A stretch of 64,000 nt of DNA. Source: Pseudomonadota bacterium. GTDB lineage: Bacteria > Pseudomonadota > Gammaproteobacteria > Xanthomonadales > Xanthomonadaceae. The position numbers were made by a program, and so were the translations under genes. The stretch spans positions 1 to 64,000 of the forward strand of contig JAFEBX010000020.1 of assembly GCA_018242425.1 (NCBI GenBank), read 5' to 3'. The notes under the pieces were generated by a model, which saw only the letters and a list, made by a program, of their open reading frames with translations, searched no databases and was not told the origin of the DNA. Below, one piece after another: positions 8,827-18,760 of the stretch. How positions within the stretch are numbered: position 1 is the first letter of the stretch; each line of letters starts with the position of its first letter.

Positions 8827-10221
8827 TCACCGGTGCAGCAGGAAGATCGTCGCCAGTCCGAGGAAGCTGAGGAAACCCATCACGTCGGTGATGGTGGTGA
8901 GGATGACGCCGCCGGCCAGCGCCGGATCGAAGCCCATGCGTTTCACCATCACCGGCACGAACACGCCGCCCAGCGCGGCGGCGGTGAAGTTGATGGTCAG
9001 CGCCATCGCGATCACCAGCGCGAGCATCGGGTCGCGGAACCAGGCGAGCACGATGAGGGCCAGCAGCAGGCCGATGCCGATGCCATTGATGATGGCGATG
9101 CGCACTTCCTTCCACACCAGTGTCATCACGTTGCTGGCGCCGATTTGGCCCAGCGCGAGGCCGCGCACCATCAACGCAAGTACCTGCGTCCCGGAATTGC
9201 CGCCCATGCCGGCGACGATCGGCATCAGCACCGCCAGCGAGACCAGGTGGGCGATCGTTCCCTGGAACTGACCGACCACCGATGACGCCAGGAACGCGGT
9301 GGCGAGATTGATCGTCAGCCACAGCATGCGGCGGCGGAACGCGCGGCGCACCGGCGAGAACAGATCCTCTTCCTCGTCGAGGCCGGCGGCCGAGAGCACC
9401 TGGTGCTCGGCCTGGTTGCGGATGATGTCGACGACGTCGTCGATGGTGATGCGACCGAGCAGGATGTTGTTGTCGTCCACCACCGGCGCCGAGATCCAGT
9501 CGTGGTTGGAGAACTGGCGCGCGACTTCGTCGGATGTTTCGTGGACGTCGATGGCCGGCTGCTCGCCGTCCATCAATTCGTTCACCGACGTGCTGGAATC
9601 GTGGGTGAGCAGCGCCTGCAATGCGATGCGGCCAAGGTACTGGTGGCGCTTGCTGACGACGTAGAGATGATCGGTGTGTTCCGGCAGTTCGCCGCGCAGG
9701 CGCAGGTAGCGCAGCACGACGTCGACGGTGGTGTCGGTGCGCACCGTAACCACGTCGGGATTCATCAGGCGGCCGGCGGTGTCTTCCTCGTAGGACAGCA
9801 CCTGTTCGAGGCGTTCGCGGTTCTCGCGATCCATCGACTTCAGCACTTCGTCGACGACCGTGTCGGGCAGGTCCTCGGCGAGGTCGGCGAGGTCGTCGAT
9901 GTCGAGATCCTCGACCGCGGCGAGCAGTTCGTCGGGATCCATGTCGGCGATCAGGCCTTCGCGGACTTCCTCGCCGACGTGGACCAGCACCTCGCCGTCG
10001 TCCTCGGGATCGACCAGTCCCCACACCACGCTGCGCTTGGCGGGCGGCAGCGATTCCAGCAGGTTGCCGATTTCCGCCGGCGACAGCGTATTGACCAGCC
10101 GCCGCACCGGGCCAAGGCGACCGCTGTCGAGCGCGTCGCTTAGCAGCCGAAGCTGGCGTGCAGTCTTGTCGTGGCGGAGGATTTCGGCCAAGGCGCGGAT
10201 TCCATTGGGCGGCCGCGCCAA
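8827..10221 (-). CDS. mgtE: Magnesium transporter MgtE
   Basis: This is an inner-membrane Mg2+ channel with a cytosolic Mg2+-sensing half. It is 464 residues, normal for the family. The N-terminal acidic helical domain (rich in DPDELLAAVEDLD) is followed by two CBS domains around 140-265 (MNPDVVTVRTDTTV and APVVDDNNILLGRITIDDVVDI) and about five C-terminal membrane helices. The selectivity region MPIVAGMGGNSGTQ is intact. The start is uncertain. No ATG is in frame; TTG at 10221 is the longest option, and TTG at 10191, preceded by GGAATCC, fits typical N-termini (LAEILRHDKTARQ) slightly better. It follows the EI gene by 55 bp on the same strand. It is convergent with the surface cluster, with 9 bp between the stops. 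Confidence 0.93.
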   Translation of the reverse strand: MARPPNGIRALAEILRHDKTARQLRLLSDALDSGRLGPVRRLVNTLSPAEIGNLLESLPPAKRSVVWGLVDPEDDGEVLVHVGEEVREGLIADMDPDELLAAVEDLDIDDLADLAEDLPDTVVDEVLKSMDRENRERLEQVLSYEEDTAGRLMNPDVVTVRTDTTVDVVLRYLRLRGELPEHTDHLYVVSKRHQYLGRIALQALLTHDSSTSVNELMDGEQPAIDVHETSDEVARQFSNHDWISAPVVDDNNILLGRITIDDVVDIIRNQAEHQVLSAAGLDEEEDLFSPVRRAFRRRMLWLTINLATAFLASSVVGQFQGTIAHLVSLAVLMPIVAGMGGNSGTQVLALMVRGLALGQIGASNVMTLVWKEVRIAIINGIGIGLLLALIVLAWFRDPMLALVIAMALTINFTAAALGGVFVPVMVKRMGFDPALAGGVILTTITDVMGFLSFLGLATIFLLHR

Positions 10222-10276
10222 GGCGCGACGGATCAGGCGTTCATGGGCCGATTATCGCCCGCGAAGGTTGCCGGCG

Positions 10277-12001
10277 TCACCCCGCGTCGGTGGTGTCCCG
10301 CATCCATTGTTCGATGGCGGCGCGGTCCTGCAGGCGCAGCAGGTGCGGCAGCATCGCGCGGCGCGCTTCGTAATCGCAGGTGCGCACGGCCTTGCGCACT
10401 TCCAGCAGGCTCGACGGATGCATGCTGAACTGTTCGAGGCCGAGCGTGAGCAGCAGCGGCGCATAGAGCGGGTCGGCGGCGAACTCGCCGCACATTGCCA
10501 CCGGGCGGCCGCGCAGGCGCGCGGTGCGGATGATGTCGGCGAGCACGCGCAACACCGCCGGATGCAGTGGCGTGTAGAGATCGTCCAGCGCGTCGTTGCC
10601 GCGATCGGCGGCGAGCAGGTATTGCACCAGGTCATTGGTGCCGATCGAAACAAAATCGACCAGGCCGATCCAGCGCGACAACGACAGTGCCGCCGAAGGC
10701 ACTTCGATCATGGCGCCGAGCGGTACCAGCTCGCGTATCGCGCTGTGCGTCTTCGACAGTTCGGCGTGCAGGCGCTTCAGGCGCAGACGCACCGCCTTGA
10801 CTTCCTCGCGACTGGTCACCATTGGCAGCAGGATGCGCACCGGCCCGTAGGCAGAGGCGCGCAGGATCGCGCGCAACTGGTCGTCGAACAGGTCGGGGCG
10901 GCGCAGCGACAGGCGGATGCCACGCACGCCGAGCGCGGGGTTGGGTTCATCGGTCAGCGCGAGGCCGGTGCGATCGGCCTTGTCGGCGCCGATGTCGAGC
11001 GTGCGAATGGTGACCGGGCGTCCGGCCATGCCGAGCACGGCGTCGCGATAGGCGAGGAACTGTTCTTCCTCGCTCGGCACTTCATCGCGCTGCAGGAACA
11101 GGAATTCGGTGCGATACAGGCCAACGCCATTGGCGCCGAGCATGTGGCCGGTGGCGATGTCCTCGCGTGTTTCCGCGTTGATCCACAGCTCGATGTCCTG
11201 GCCGTCGCGGGTGCGGGTGCGCTCGCGCCGCAGCTTCTGCAGCGCCTTGCGTTCGCGTTGTTCCTCGCGCGCCTTGATCCGGTGCTGGCGCAGGTCGGCG
11301 GCGGAAGGCTCGACGATGATCGTGCCGGTATCGCCATCGACGATCAGCACGTCGCCGTCATTGATGTCGGCCAGCGCTTCGGTGGAACCGCTGACCATCG
11401 GCAGGTGCAGGCTGCGCGCGAGGATGGCGCTGTGCGAATAGGCGCTGCCGGCGATGGTGACGATGCCGAGCACGCCCTGTGACGGCAGGCGGGCGAGATC
11501 CGCGGGTGCCACGCTCGGCGTGACCAGGATGTCGCCCGCGGTACCGGCGACTTCGGCATCGCGCTGGTGCAGCGCGCTGTGGATGCGCAGGATCACCTGG
11601 TCAATGTCTTCCATGCGCCCGCGCAGATAGGCGTCGTCCATCGCCGCGAAGGCATCGGCGATGCGGTCGCGTTGCTGGCGCAGGGCGTAATCGGCGCTGC
11701 AGTACTCGTCCTGCACCAGCGACTTCAGGCCGCGCAACAATTCGGGGTCGTCCAGCACCAGGGAGTGGACGTCGATCAGGTCGCGCACTTCCTTGGTCAG
11801 GGTGTCCTGCAGCTTCTCGCGCAGCGCTGCCATCTCGCCGCGCACCACGCCGATCGCGGTGCGCAGTCGCGCCAGTTCGCTGGGAACGTCGCTGGCGCGG
11901 ATGCGTTCCTCGCGGATCTGCAACGGATGGGTATGCACCACGCGGGCGCGACCAAGCGCGCTGCCGCGTGCGGCCGGTTGCGCTTGATAGATGCGCCGCA
12001 T
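10277..12001 (-). CDS. ptsI: PTS enzyme I (phosphoenolpyruvate-protein phosphotransferase)
   Basis: The enzyme takes phosphate from PEP and passes it to HPr. It is 574 residues, the standard length, without the N-terminal GAF domain of the nitrogen-branch PtsP. The phospho-histidine is His190 in GSAYSHSAILAR. The C-terminal PEP-binding barrel has the YRTEFLFLQRDEVPSEEEQ signature and the MCGEFAAD catalytic cysteine region near 500. Only 3 bases separate it from the HPr stop, so it is in one operon with HPr and EIIA(Man). No sugar-specific EIIB/EIIC is present in the window, which points to a regulatory phosphorelay rather than sugar import. Confidence 0.95.
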   Translation of the reverse strand: MRRIYQAQPAARGSALGRARVVHTHPLQIREERIRASDVPSELARLRTAIGVVRGEMAALREKLQDTLTKEVRDLIDVHSLVLDDPELLRGLKSLVQDEYCSADYALRQQRDRIADAFAAMDDAYLRGRMEDIDQVILRIHSALHQRDAEVAGTAGDILVTPSVAPADLARLPSQGVLGIVTIAGSAYSHSAILARSLHLPMVSGSTEALADINDGDVLIVDGDTGTIIVEPSAADLRQHRIKAREEQRERKALQKLRRERTRTRDGQDIELWINAETREDIATGHMLGANGVGLYRTEFLFLQRDEVPSEEEQFLAYRDAVLGMAGRPVTIRTLDIGADKADRTGLALTDEPNPALGVRGIRLSLRRPDLFDDQLRAILRASAYGPVRILLPMVTSREEVKAVRLRLKRLHAELSKTHSAIRELVPLGAMIEVPSAALSLSRWIGLVDFVSIGTNDLVQYLLAADRGNDALDDLYTPLHPAVLRVLADIIRTARLRGRPVAMCGEFAADPLYAPLLLTLGLEQFSMHPSSLLEVRKAVRTCDYEARRAMLPHLLRLQDRAAIEQWMRDTTDAG

Positions 12002-12004
12002 CTG

Positions 12005-12274
12005 TTACTCGCCCTCGTCGAAGCGGCGCGCGAACAGGTCGACGACTGCGGCGACCGCGGCATCGGCGTCTTCGCCTTCGGCACGCACCACCACCGTGCT
12101 GCCGACGCCGGCAGCCAGCATCATCACGCCCATGATGCTCTTGGCATCCACCTCGCGACCGCGCGCCGCAAGCATGATCTTCGACTTGAACGGCGCGGTG
12201 GTCTGCACCAGTTTCGCGCTGGCCCGCGCGTGCAGGCCGAGTTTGTTGATGACGGGGATCTCGCGCTCGACCAT
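12005..12274 (-). CDS. ptsH: Phosphocarrier protein HPr
   Basis: This small cytosolic phosphocarrier has 89 residues. The active-site His15 sits in LGLHARAS. The regulatory serine is Ser46 in AKSIMGVMML, the site that HPr kinase phosphorylates. The presence of hprK 1.3 kb upstream in the same operon makes control through Ser46 likely. It lies 3 bases after the EIIA(Man) stop and 3 bases before EI, so it is tightly co-transcribed. It could be called NPr by position next to rapZ/ptsN, but the intact Ser46 motif and adjacent EI favour HPr. Confidence 0.95.
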   Translation of the reverse strand: MVEREIPVINKLGLHARASAKLVQTTAPFKSKIMLAARGREVDAKSIMGVMMLAAGVGSTVVVRAEGEDADAAVAAVVDLFARRFDEGE

Positions 12275-12277
12275 TGC

Positions 12278-12670
12278 TCAACCCTCGTCCAGGACAACGC
12301 CGTTGCGGCCGCCCACCGATGCGATCGACTGCAGTCCGGCGAGATCGTTGTCGGCGTAATTCATCACCCGCAGCACCATCGGCAGGCTCACGCCGGACAC
12401 GCGCTTCGCCGGCGTGCCCAGACGCACCAGTTGCGCAGCGAGATTGCTCGGGCTGGCGCCATAGACATCGGTCAGCACCAGCACGCCTTCGCCATCATCG
12501 ACCTTGCGCAGTTCGGCGCTTGCCAGTGGCAAGGCGGTTTGCGGGTCGAGGTCGAACGGCAATTCGTAGACGCCGGTTTTCAGCGGCAGTTGGCGCAGCA
12601 GGCGTTCGGCCGCAGCCAGTATTGGCCGGCCGATGCCTTCATGGGTGACGAGGAGGAGTCCGACGCTCAT
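12278..12670 (-). CDS. PTS EIIA component, mannose/fructose family
   Basis: The 130-residue protein matches the EIIA(Man) fold: MSVGLLLVTHEGIG places the phospho-acceptor at His10. Later motifs fit the family (VLVLTDVYGASPSNLAAQL and a C-terminal NGVVLDEG). It would accept phosphate from HPr, but no EIIB, EIIC or EIID partner is encoded here, as in other HprK-containing proteobacteria where this protein is a regulatory end-point. It lies 30 bp after rapZ and 3 bp before ptsH. The ATG at 12670 is the only sensible start. Confidence 0.92.
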   Translation of the reverse strand: MSVGLLLVTHEGIGRPILAAAERLLRQLPLKTGVYELPFDLDPQTALPLASAELRKVDDGEGVLVLTDVYGASPSNLAAQLVRLGTPAKRVSGVSLPMVLRVMNYADNDLAGLQSIASVGGRNGVVLDEG

Positions 12671-12700
12671 GCCAACAAATTAGCATGAAGACTGCGGCGA

Positions 12701-13567
12701 TCACTCGAGTTCGCGATGGAAGGTCGCGACTTCATTCCAGCCGCGGGCGCGGGCGTGCTCGGCAATCACCTCGGCGAGGTAGACCGAACGATGGCGACCG
12801 CCGGTGCAACCGAAGGCGACGGTGACGTAACTGCGGGTTTCGCCCTGCAGTTTCGGCAGCCAGGTGTCGAGGAAGTCGGTCACCTGCTTCACGTAGATGC
12901 CGACTTCCGGTTCGCCCTCGAAGTATTCGCGCACTGCCTGGTCGCGCCCGGACAGCGGGCGCAATGCCGGCTCCCAATGCGGGTTGGGCAGCATGCGCGC
13001 GTCGAGCACGAAATCGGCGTCGGCGGGAATGCCGCGCTTGTAGGCGAACGATTCGAACAGCAACGACAACTGGTGGTCGGGGGCGACGTCGAGTTCCTTG
13101 GTCAGCATGCGCCGCAGTTGGTGCACGTTGAGCGCGCTGGTATCGATCAACACGTCGGACAGTGCGCGCAAGGGCTTCAACGCCTGGCGCTCGAGGCGCA
13201 ACGAATCGGCCAGCGCCAGGCCGAGATGGCTCAGCGGATGCTTGCTGCGCGATTCCGAATAGCGCTTCATCAGCACTTCGTCGGAACTCTCGAGGAAGAT
13301 CAGTTGCGGGTCGAGCCCGATCGCGCCGACTTCGCCCAGCCATTCCGGCATCTGCGCGAGATCGCTGCGGCTGCGGATGTCGATGCTCGCGGCCATGCGC
13401 TCGACCGGGAAACCGTCGTCGGCGATCATCCGCCGCGCCCATTCCGGCAGCATTTCCGCAGGCAGGTTGTCGACGCAATGGAAGCCGAGGTTTTCCAGCG
13501 TGCGCAGCGCCACCGATTTGCCGGAACCCGACATGCCCGTGACCAGGATGAGGCGGGGGGTGGTCAT
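12701..13567 (-). CDS. rapZ: RNase adapter / nucleotide-binding protein RapZ
   Basis: The protein is 288 residues, the family size. It has a Walker A motif GMSGSGKS at 11-18, the conserved FHCVDNLP segment, and a C-terminal domain with [15 protein letters not shown] near 250. In E. coli RapZ guides RNase E to the small RNA GlmZ and so controls glucosamine-6-phosphate synthesis. Whether that target exists here is not visible. It overlaps hprK by 4 bp (ATGA) and sits in the conserved rpoN-ptsN neighbourhood. Confidence 0.95.
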   Translation of the reverse strand: MTTPRLILVTGMSGSGKSVALRTLENLGFHCVDNLPAEMLPEWARRMIADDGFPVERMAASIDIRSRSDLAQMPEWLGEVGAIGLDPQLIFLESSDEVLMKRYSESRSKHPLSHLGLALADSLRLERQALKPLRALSDVLIDTSALNVHQLRRMLTKELDVAPDHQLSLLFESFAYKRGIPADADFVLDARMLPNPHWEPALRPLSGRDQAVREYFEGEPEVGIYVKQVTDFLDTWLPKLQGETRSYVTVAFGCTGGRHRSVYLAEVIAEHARARGWNEVATFHRELE

Positions 13568-14511
13568 GACGAAGGTTCCAGGAAGTGCGAATGACGGGCC
13601 ATGAAGGCGGCGGCGACATCGACGCCCTTGGCCCGCAAGATGTGCTGGCGCGTCGCCGCTTCGGCGAGCACGGCGAGGTTGCGGCCGGGCATCACCGGCA
13701 GGGTGATGCGCGGGACGTCGAGGTCGAGGATGCGCTGGGTGTCGAGGTCGCCGGTGAGGCGATCGAGGCCGCCCGGTTTCGGTTCCAGGTGCGGTCGGGT
13801 GAGATGCACCACCAGGCGCAGGTATTTGTTGCGCTTCACCGCGGTGTCGCCGAAGGTCTGGCGCACGTTAAGCACGCCGATGCCGCGTACTTCCAGCATG
13901 TCCTGCAGCACTTCGGGACAAGTGCCGTCGAGCACGTCGGGCGCGATCTGGGTGAACTCCGGCGCATCGTCGGCGACCAGGCGATGGCCGCGCGTGACCA
14001 ATTCCAGCGCCAGTTCGCTCTTGCCGGCGCCGGATTCCCCGGTGATCAACACGCCGATCGAATAGATTTCCATGAACACGCCATGCATCGTGACGCGCGG
14101 CGCGAGTCGGCGTGCGAGGAAATACTGGACGTGGTTGAACAACTCATGCCCGCGACGCGGTGATAACCATAACGGCGTGTCGCTTTCCTCGGCGGCCTGC
14201 AACAGGTCGGCGGGGCAGTCCTGGTTCTTGCTGATCACCAGCGCCAGCGGACGGGCGTCGATCATGCGGCCGATCGCGTCCCAGCGCGGGCGCGCGTCGA
14301 GCGAATCCAGCCACGCCAGTTCCTCGGCGCCGAGGATCTGCACCTTGTTGGGATAGATGATGTTGAGGTAACCGGCAAGCGACGGACGCCGCGCATTGGT
14401 TTCGACCGCTTCCAGCACCTGCGAATCGCCGTTGCGGCCGGCCAGCCAGCGCAGGTCGAGCCGTGATTGAAGCTCGTCGAAGGTTTCGCGTGCTGTGACC
14501 GACAACGTCAT
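13564..14511 (-). CDS. hprK: HPr kinase/phosphorylase
   Basis: This 315-residue bifunctional enzyme phosphorylates and dephosphorylates HPr on Ser46. The Walker A motif is GESGAGKS at 158-165, preceded by [17 protein letters not shown]. The HPrK signature [10 protein letters not shown] is near 208. The [15 protein letters not shown] start matches proteobacterial HprK proteins. It overlaps ptsN upstream and rapZ downstream by 4 bp each. The gene is absent from E. coli but usual in xanthomonads and Neisseria. With HPr Ser46 and EI in the same operon, the complete regulatory circuit is encoded. Confidence 0.95.
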   Translation of the reverse strand: MTLSVTARETFDELQSRLDLRWLAGRNGDSQVLEAVETNARRPSLAGYLNIIYPNKVQILGAEELAWLDSLDARPRWDAIGRMIDARPLALVISKNQDCPADLLQAAEESDTPLWLSPRRGHELFNHVQYFLARRLAPRVTMHGVFMEIYSIGVLITGESGAGKSELALELVTRGHRLVADDAPEFTQIAPDVLDGTCPEVLQDMLEVRGIGVLNVRQTFGDTAVKRNKYLRLVVHLTRPHLEPKPGGLDRLTGDLDTQRILDLDVPRITLPVMPGRNLAVLAEAATRQHILRAKGVDVAAAFMARHSHFLEPSS

Positions 14512-14936
14512 GGCGATGCGTCCCCGGCGAGCAGTCGGAACAACGCGTCGTTATCCACCGCATTGCGCAGTTGTTCGCGCAAATCATCGTCGGAAAACAG
14601 TGCAGCGATATCGGCCAGCGCATGCAGGTGCAATTGGGGATTGTCCGCCGGCATCAGCAATGCGAACACGAGGTCGACTTGCTGGTCGCCGAATCGGGCC
14701 GGCTCCCCGAGACGCAGGAATGCCCCAACGGGCGTCTTCAACCCCGCGATGCGGCCGTGCGGAACCGCGACGCCGTGACCGATCGCGGTGCTGCCCATCT
14801 GTTCGCGCTGCAGCAATGCCTCGAGCGCGCCGGGTTGGCCGAGCAGGTCGGCGACCGCAGCCAGGGCGTCTTCGGGGTCGAGCGCGTGTTCGCTGGTGCT
14901 GACGCGTTCGCGGTTGAGCAATGAGGCAATCGGCAT
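14508..14936 (-). CDS. ptsN: PTS EIIA(Ntr) regulatory protein
   Basis: The 142-residue protein is the nitrogen-branch PTS output component. The phospho-histidine is His60 in [11 protein letters not shown], followed by the family pattern of a short hydrophobic [20 protein letters not shown] segment. It is cytosolic and acts by protein contact; in other bacteria its targets include potassium transport and sensor kinases. It follows hpf by 68 bp and overlaps hprK by 4 bp. Confidence 0.94.
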   Translation of the reverse strand: MPIASLLNRERVSTSEHALDPEDALAAVADLLGQPGALEALLQREQMGSTAIGHGVAVPHGRIAGLKTPVGAFLRLGEPARFGDQQVDLVFALLMPADNPQLHLHALADIAALFSDDDLREQLRNAVDNDALFRLLAGDASP

Positions 14937-15004
14937 GGACCGGGCCGGGGAGGTGCAGGCCGCAAGGATATCGCAGCCTGCACGTGTGCGCGCCCGATTC
15001 TCCT

Positions 15005-15322
15005 TTATGCCTGCTGTCGCACCGAATCGCCGCGGCCGTGATCGACCATGCGGTCTTTCACTTTCATCAGTGAACGATCCAGCTTGTCCACCAGCATGTC
15101 GATCGCCGCATACATCGTCGGTGCGCTGGCTTCGGCATGCAGGCTGCGGCCGTTGACGACCACCGTGCCTTCCGCGCAGTGGTTCGGCTTGTCGATGGAG
15201 AGCTGGATCTTCGAGTCGAACGGATACTCGAAGTGGCGGCCGAGTCGCTGGAACTTTTCGTTCGCATAGCTGCGCAGCGCGTCGGTGACTTCAAGCTGGT
15301 GGCCGTGGACTTCGAGATTCAT
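15005..15322 (-). CDS. hpf: Ribosome hibernation promoting factor (short form)
   Basis: The 105-residue protein belongs to the HPF/YfiA family, which binds the 30S decoding region and promotes inactive ribosomes in stationary phase. I chose the ATG at 15322 (MNLEVHGHQLEVTDALR) because AGGAG lies 6 bases upstream; a longer in-frame start at 15367 adds 15 residues with no family match. The family pattern LRSYANEKFQRLGRHF and the conserved MYAAIDMLVDKLDRSL are present. It lies between rpoN and ptsN as in E. coli. It lacks the C-terminal dimerisation domain of the long form. Confidence 0.93.
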   Translation of the reverse strand: MNLEVHGHQLEVTDALRSYANEKFQRLGRHFEYPFDSKIQLSIDKPNHCAEGTVVVNGRSLHAEASAPTMYAAIDMLVDKLDRSLMKVKDRMVDHGRGDSVRQQA

Positions 15323-15394
15323 GGCGGCTCCTGTGTCGCCCGGATGGGCACACCCAGCATTGCGCAATCCGCGGTAAGTAGCGTGAAGATTTCG

Positions 15395-16840
15395 TCAATT
15401 CATCCGCACGCGTTCGTTCGACGGCGGAATGCGCAGGAGGTCACGATATTTCGCGATGGTGCGACGGGCGACCGGAACCCCGGACTGCTTCAGCTTGTCG
15501 GCCAGGGCGGCGTCCGACAGCGGTTTGCGTGGGTCTTCGGCGGCGATCAACTGGCGCAGCATCGACTGGATCGCGGCGCTCGACGCTTCACCGCCGGCAC
15601 CTGTCTCGATGCCGGAAGCGAAGAACGCGCGCAACGGCAGGGTGCCGCGCGGGGTGCGCACGTGCTTGCGGGCGATGGCTCGGGAAATGGTCGATTCGTG
15701 CAGCCCGAGTTTCACCGACAGTTCGCGCAGGGTGAGCGGGCGCAGCGCCTGTTCGCCGAATTCGAGGAAGCCCGATTGCTCGCGCGCCAGGCAGCGCACC
15801 ACGTTGAGCAGCGTTTCGCCGCGGGCACGGATTCCCTTGAGCAGCCAGCGTGCTTCCTGCAACTGTCCGCGCAGGTAGCTGGCGTCGTCGCGGCTGGCGC
15901 GGCGGATCATCCGCACATAGCCTTCGTGGATGCCGATGCGCGGCACGGAGTTGCCGGTCAGGGCGACGTTCCAGACGCCACGGTCGCGCCAGATCACCGC
16001 GTCGGGGATCACGTAGGTGTCCTGTTCCAGCGACGCCATGGACGCGCCGGGCTTGGGATCAAGGCTGCGCAGCAGGGTGATCGCGGCGGTGGCGTCCTCG
16101 TTGTTGCAACCGAGCAGGCGGGCGGCGCCATCGATGCCGAGTTTCGGCAGGCGTTCCAGTTGCGGGCCGCACAGGGCGAGGGCGAGATCGCGTTCGCGCG
16201 AAGGCGGCAGCATCCGCAATTGCAGTGACAGGCATTCGCCGAGATCACGGGCGCCGACGCCGGGCGGATCGAAGCGTTGCACCTGCGCCAGTACCGCGGC
16301 GATTTCGTCGTTGCCGGCGTCGATGTCGGGACGCAGGGCATCGGCGATCGCATCCAGCGAATCGCGCAGATAGCCGTCGTCGTCGATGGCGTCGACCAGG
16401 GCCACGCCGATCGCCTGGGCGCGGGCGTCGAGCGGACTCAGGTGCAGTTGCCAGCGCAGGTGCTCCTGCAGCGATTCCTGCGCCGCGCGATTGAGCCGTG
16501 GGTCCTCGTCGCCGTCATCATCGCCCGGCGCCCATTGGCCGACGACGTCGCCTTCGTCGAGTTTCCATTCGACATCGCCGAGATCGTTGGCCTCGCCGTC
16601 TTCGCGCGCCGGCTCGGCCTCGCGTGCGTCGCCGTCCTCGCCCGCTTCAAGCGTGTCGCGGCTGTCGCTGGTGCCGAGTTCGCCGCCTTCCAGCCAGTCG
16701 AGCAGGGGGTTGTTCTCGATCGCCTGGGCGACTTCCGCTTCCAGCTCCAGCGCCGAAAGTTGCAACAGGTGCAGCGACTGGCGCAACTGTGGCGTGAGCG
16801 ACAGCTGTTGCGACTGCGAAAGATTGACCTGCTGCTTCAA
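15395..16840 (-). CDS. rpoN: RNA polymerase sigma-54 factor
   Basis: The 481-residue protein has the glutamine/leucine-rich activator-interacting N-terminus (LSQSQQLSLTPQLRQSLHLL), an acidic linker (about 55-115), the core-binding region and the DNA-binding C-terminus. The RpoN box ARRTIAKYR lies at about 458-466, with the helix-turn-helix SVKLGLHESTISRAIARK near 380. It directs transcription from -24/-12 promoters with enhancer proteins. Order lptB-rpoN-hpf-ptsN is as in E. coli. Confidence 0.96.
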   Translation of the reverse strand: MKQQVNLSQSQQLSLTPQLRQSLHLLQLSALELEAEVAQAIENNPLLDWLEGGELGTSDSRDTLEAGEDGDAREAEPAREDGEANDLGDVEWKLDEGDVVGQWAPGDDDGDEDPRLNRAAQESLQEHLRWQLHLSPLDARAQAIGVALVDAIDDDGYLRDSLDAIADALRPDIDAGNDEIAAVLAQVQRFDPPGVGARDLGECLSLQLRMLPPSRERDLALALCGPQLERLPKLGIDGAARLLGCNNEDATAAITLLRSLDPKPGASMASLEQDTYVIPDAVIWRDRGVWNVALTGNSVPRIGIHEGYVRMIRRASRDDASYLRGQLQEARWLLKGIRARGETLLNVVRCLAREQSGFLEFGEQALRPLTLRELSVKLGLHESTISRAIARKHVRTPRGTLPLRAFFASGIETGAGGEASSAAIQSMLRQLIAAEDPRKPLSDAALADKLKQSGVPVARRTIAKYRDLLRIPPSNERVRMN

Positions 16841-16994
16841 ACCGCCTCCGGGGGAACCTGTTCACGATCCGTCGCGAGCGATGGCCTGCGGTTCGTGGCG
16901 GAGCGGAGCAAGCGCAGCGTATGTGCAATACGTGAGCATTGCGAGCACCGCACGCGGACCGCAGGACGAGCGTAGCAGGATCGTGGGCAGGTTC
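16841..16994 (-). other. Structured lptB-rpoN intercistronic region
   Basis: The 154 bases between lptB and rpoN are the longest gap in this operon. CACGATCC (16863-16870) is complementary to GGATCGTG (16978-16985), and CCTGCGGT pairs with ACCGCAGG nearer the centre, giving a long imperfect stem. This may separate mRNA segments for the Lpt and sigma-54 parts; a promoter for rpoN could also lie here, but I see no clear -35/-10 pair. Confidence 0.4.
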
Positions 16995-17714
<720 letters not shown>

Positions 17715-17715
17715 G

Positions 17716-18213
17716 TCAGGCGCCCGACTTCGGTTGCAGCACCATCTTGACCCGAGTGCCGTCACCACCGCTATTCACAGTGCCGGTCTTCATGTTGTAG
17801 GTGACCTTCTGGCTGCTCATCGTGCCCTTGGGCTGGGTCAGCACCACATTGCCGGTGAACACCGCGATCTCGCTGTCGAGGTTGTAATCGACCTGGGCTG
17901 CGGTCGCCTTCATCGGCGAACCGTCGTCGAGGGTTTCGGTCAACACCACCGGCGATCCGGTCATCAGTACACGGCTGGCTTTGCCGTTGCTGGCCCACAC
18001 CGTGGCGTGCGCGCCCTTTGCAGTCATCGTGCCCTGAACGATCGAAACGTTGCCGTCGAGGATGCTTGGGATATCGTCCTTGGTGGACGTGATGCTGTGA
18101 TCCGCTTCGATGTTGGTCGGCTGCTTGCGATCGGATGTCTTCGCCTGGACCACGGCGGACGCGGCGAGGGCGAGCAGCAGGGGAATCAGACTGGCGCGCA
18201 GCTTAGGGGGCAT
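17716..18213 (-). CDS. lptA: LPS transport periplasmic protein LptA
   Basis: The 165-residue protein begins with a signal peptide ([20 protein letters not shown], cleavage near VQA). An OstA-type beta domain follows ([40 protein letters not shown] and [15 protein letters not shown]). LptA forms the periplasmic bridge that carries LPS to LptD. It overlaps lptC by 11 bp and is followed by lptB after one base, the canonical arrangement. Confidence 0.94.
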   Translation of the reverse strand: MPPKLRASLIPLLLALAASAVVQAKTSDRKQPTNIEADHSITSTKDDIPSILDGNVSIVQGTMTAKGAHATVWASNGKASRVLMTGSPVVLTETLDDGSPMKATAAQVDYNLDSEIAVFTGNVVLTQPKGTMSSQKVTYNMKTGTVNSGGDGTRVKMVLQPKSGA

Positions 18214-18760
18214 ACTGGATCCTTACTTCGTTGTGGAGCACGACGCGATCCTGGTTGAAATCGGCGTCCAGGCCACGACCGCGGATTATAGTGCCCGGCT
18301 TGGTAATGACGACCGCATCCTGGGTGGTGGCGCGTTCCTTGCCCTTTTCGGTGAAGACATCGAGCGTCGGGCTGGAAATCCGGCCCTGGTCGGCGTCGCC
18401 GGTCGGCGAGTCGATCACGGCGTCGCCGCGCAGCTTCACCTGCTCGCCCTTGGCGCTGACCCAGGCCGTCTTCGAGGTCGCCCGCCAGCGCCGGTTGTTG
18501 CGGTCGGGGAACAGGAAGGTCGGGGTATCGAGGTCCATCGCCTGGGTGTCGGGATTGCGCCGCAGTTGCGGCGCCGACACCGTCAGCGCTTCCTTGCCCC
18601 GCTCGTCGAGCGAGACCATGGTGAAGTCGGTCAGCACGTAGTCCGGGCGGTATTCGGCCGGGCCACGGGTCTTGAGATGGTTGTTCTCGTTCCAGATCGC
18701 CCAGGCCGCCAGCATGGCGGCCACGGCCAGTCCGACCGTCAGCCATGAACGCCAGCTCAT
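18203..18760 (-). CDS. lptC: LPS export protein LptC
   Basis: The 185-residue protein has one N-terminal membrane helix (MSWRSWLTVGLAVAAMLAAW) and a periplasmic OstA-like domain. It takes LPS from LptBFG and hands it to LptA. The ATG at 18760 overlaps the kdsC stop in ATGA; a longer open frame upstream (to 18889) lies entirely inside kdsC and was not used. Conserved RRNPDTQAMDLDTPTF and GRGLDADFNQDRVVL segments support the call. Confidence 0.92.
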   Translation of the reverse strand: MSWRSWLTVGLAVAAMLAAWAIWNENNHLKTRGPAEYRPDYVLTDFTMVSLDERGKEALTVSAPQLRRNPDTQAMDLDTPTFLFPDRNNRRWRATSKTAWVSAKGEQVKLRGDAVIDSPTGDADQGRISSPTLDVFTEKGKERATTQDAVVITKPGTIIRGRGLDADFNQDRVVLHNEVRIQYAP

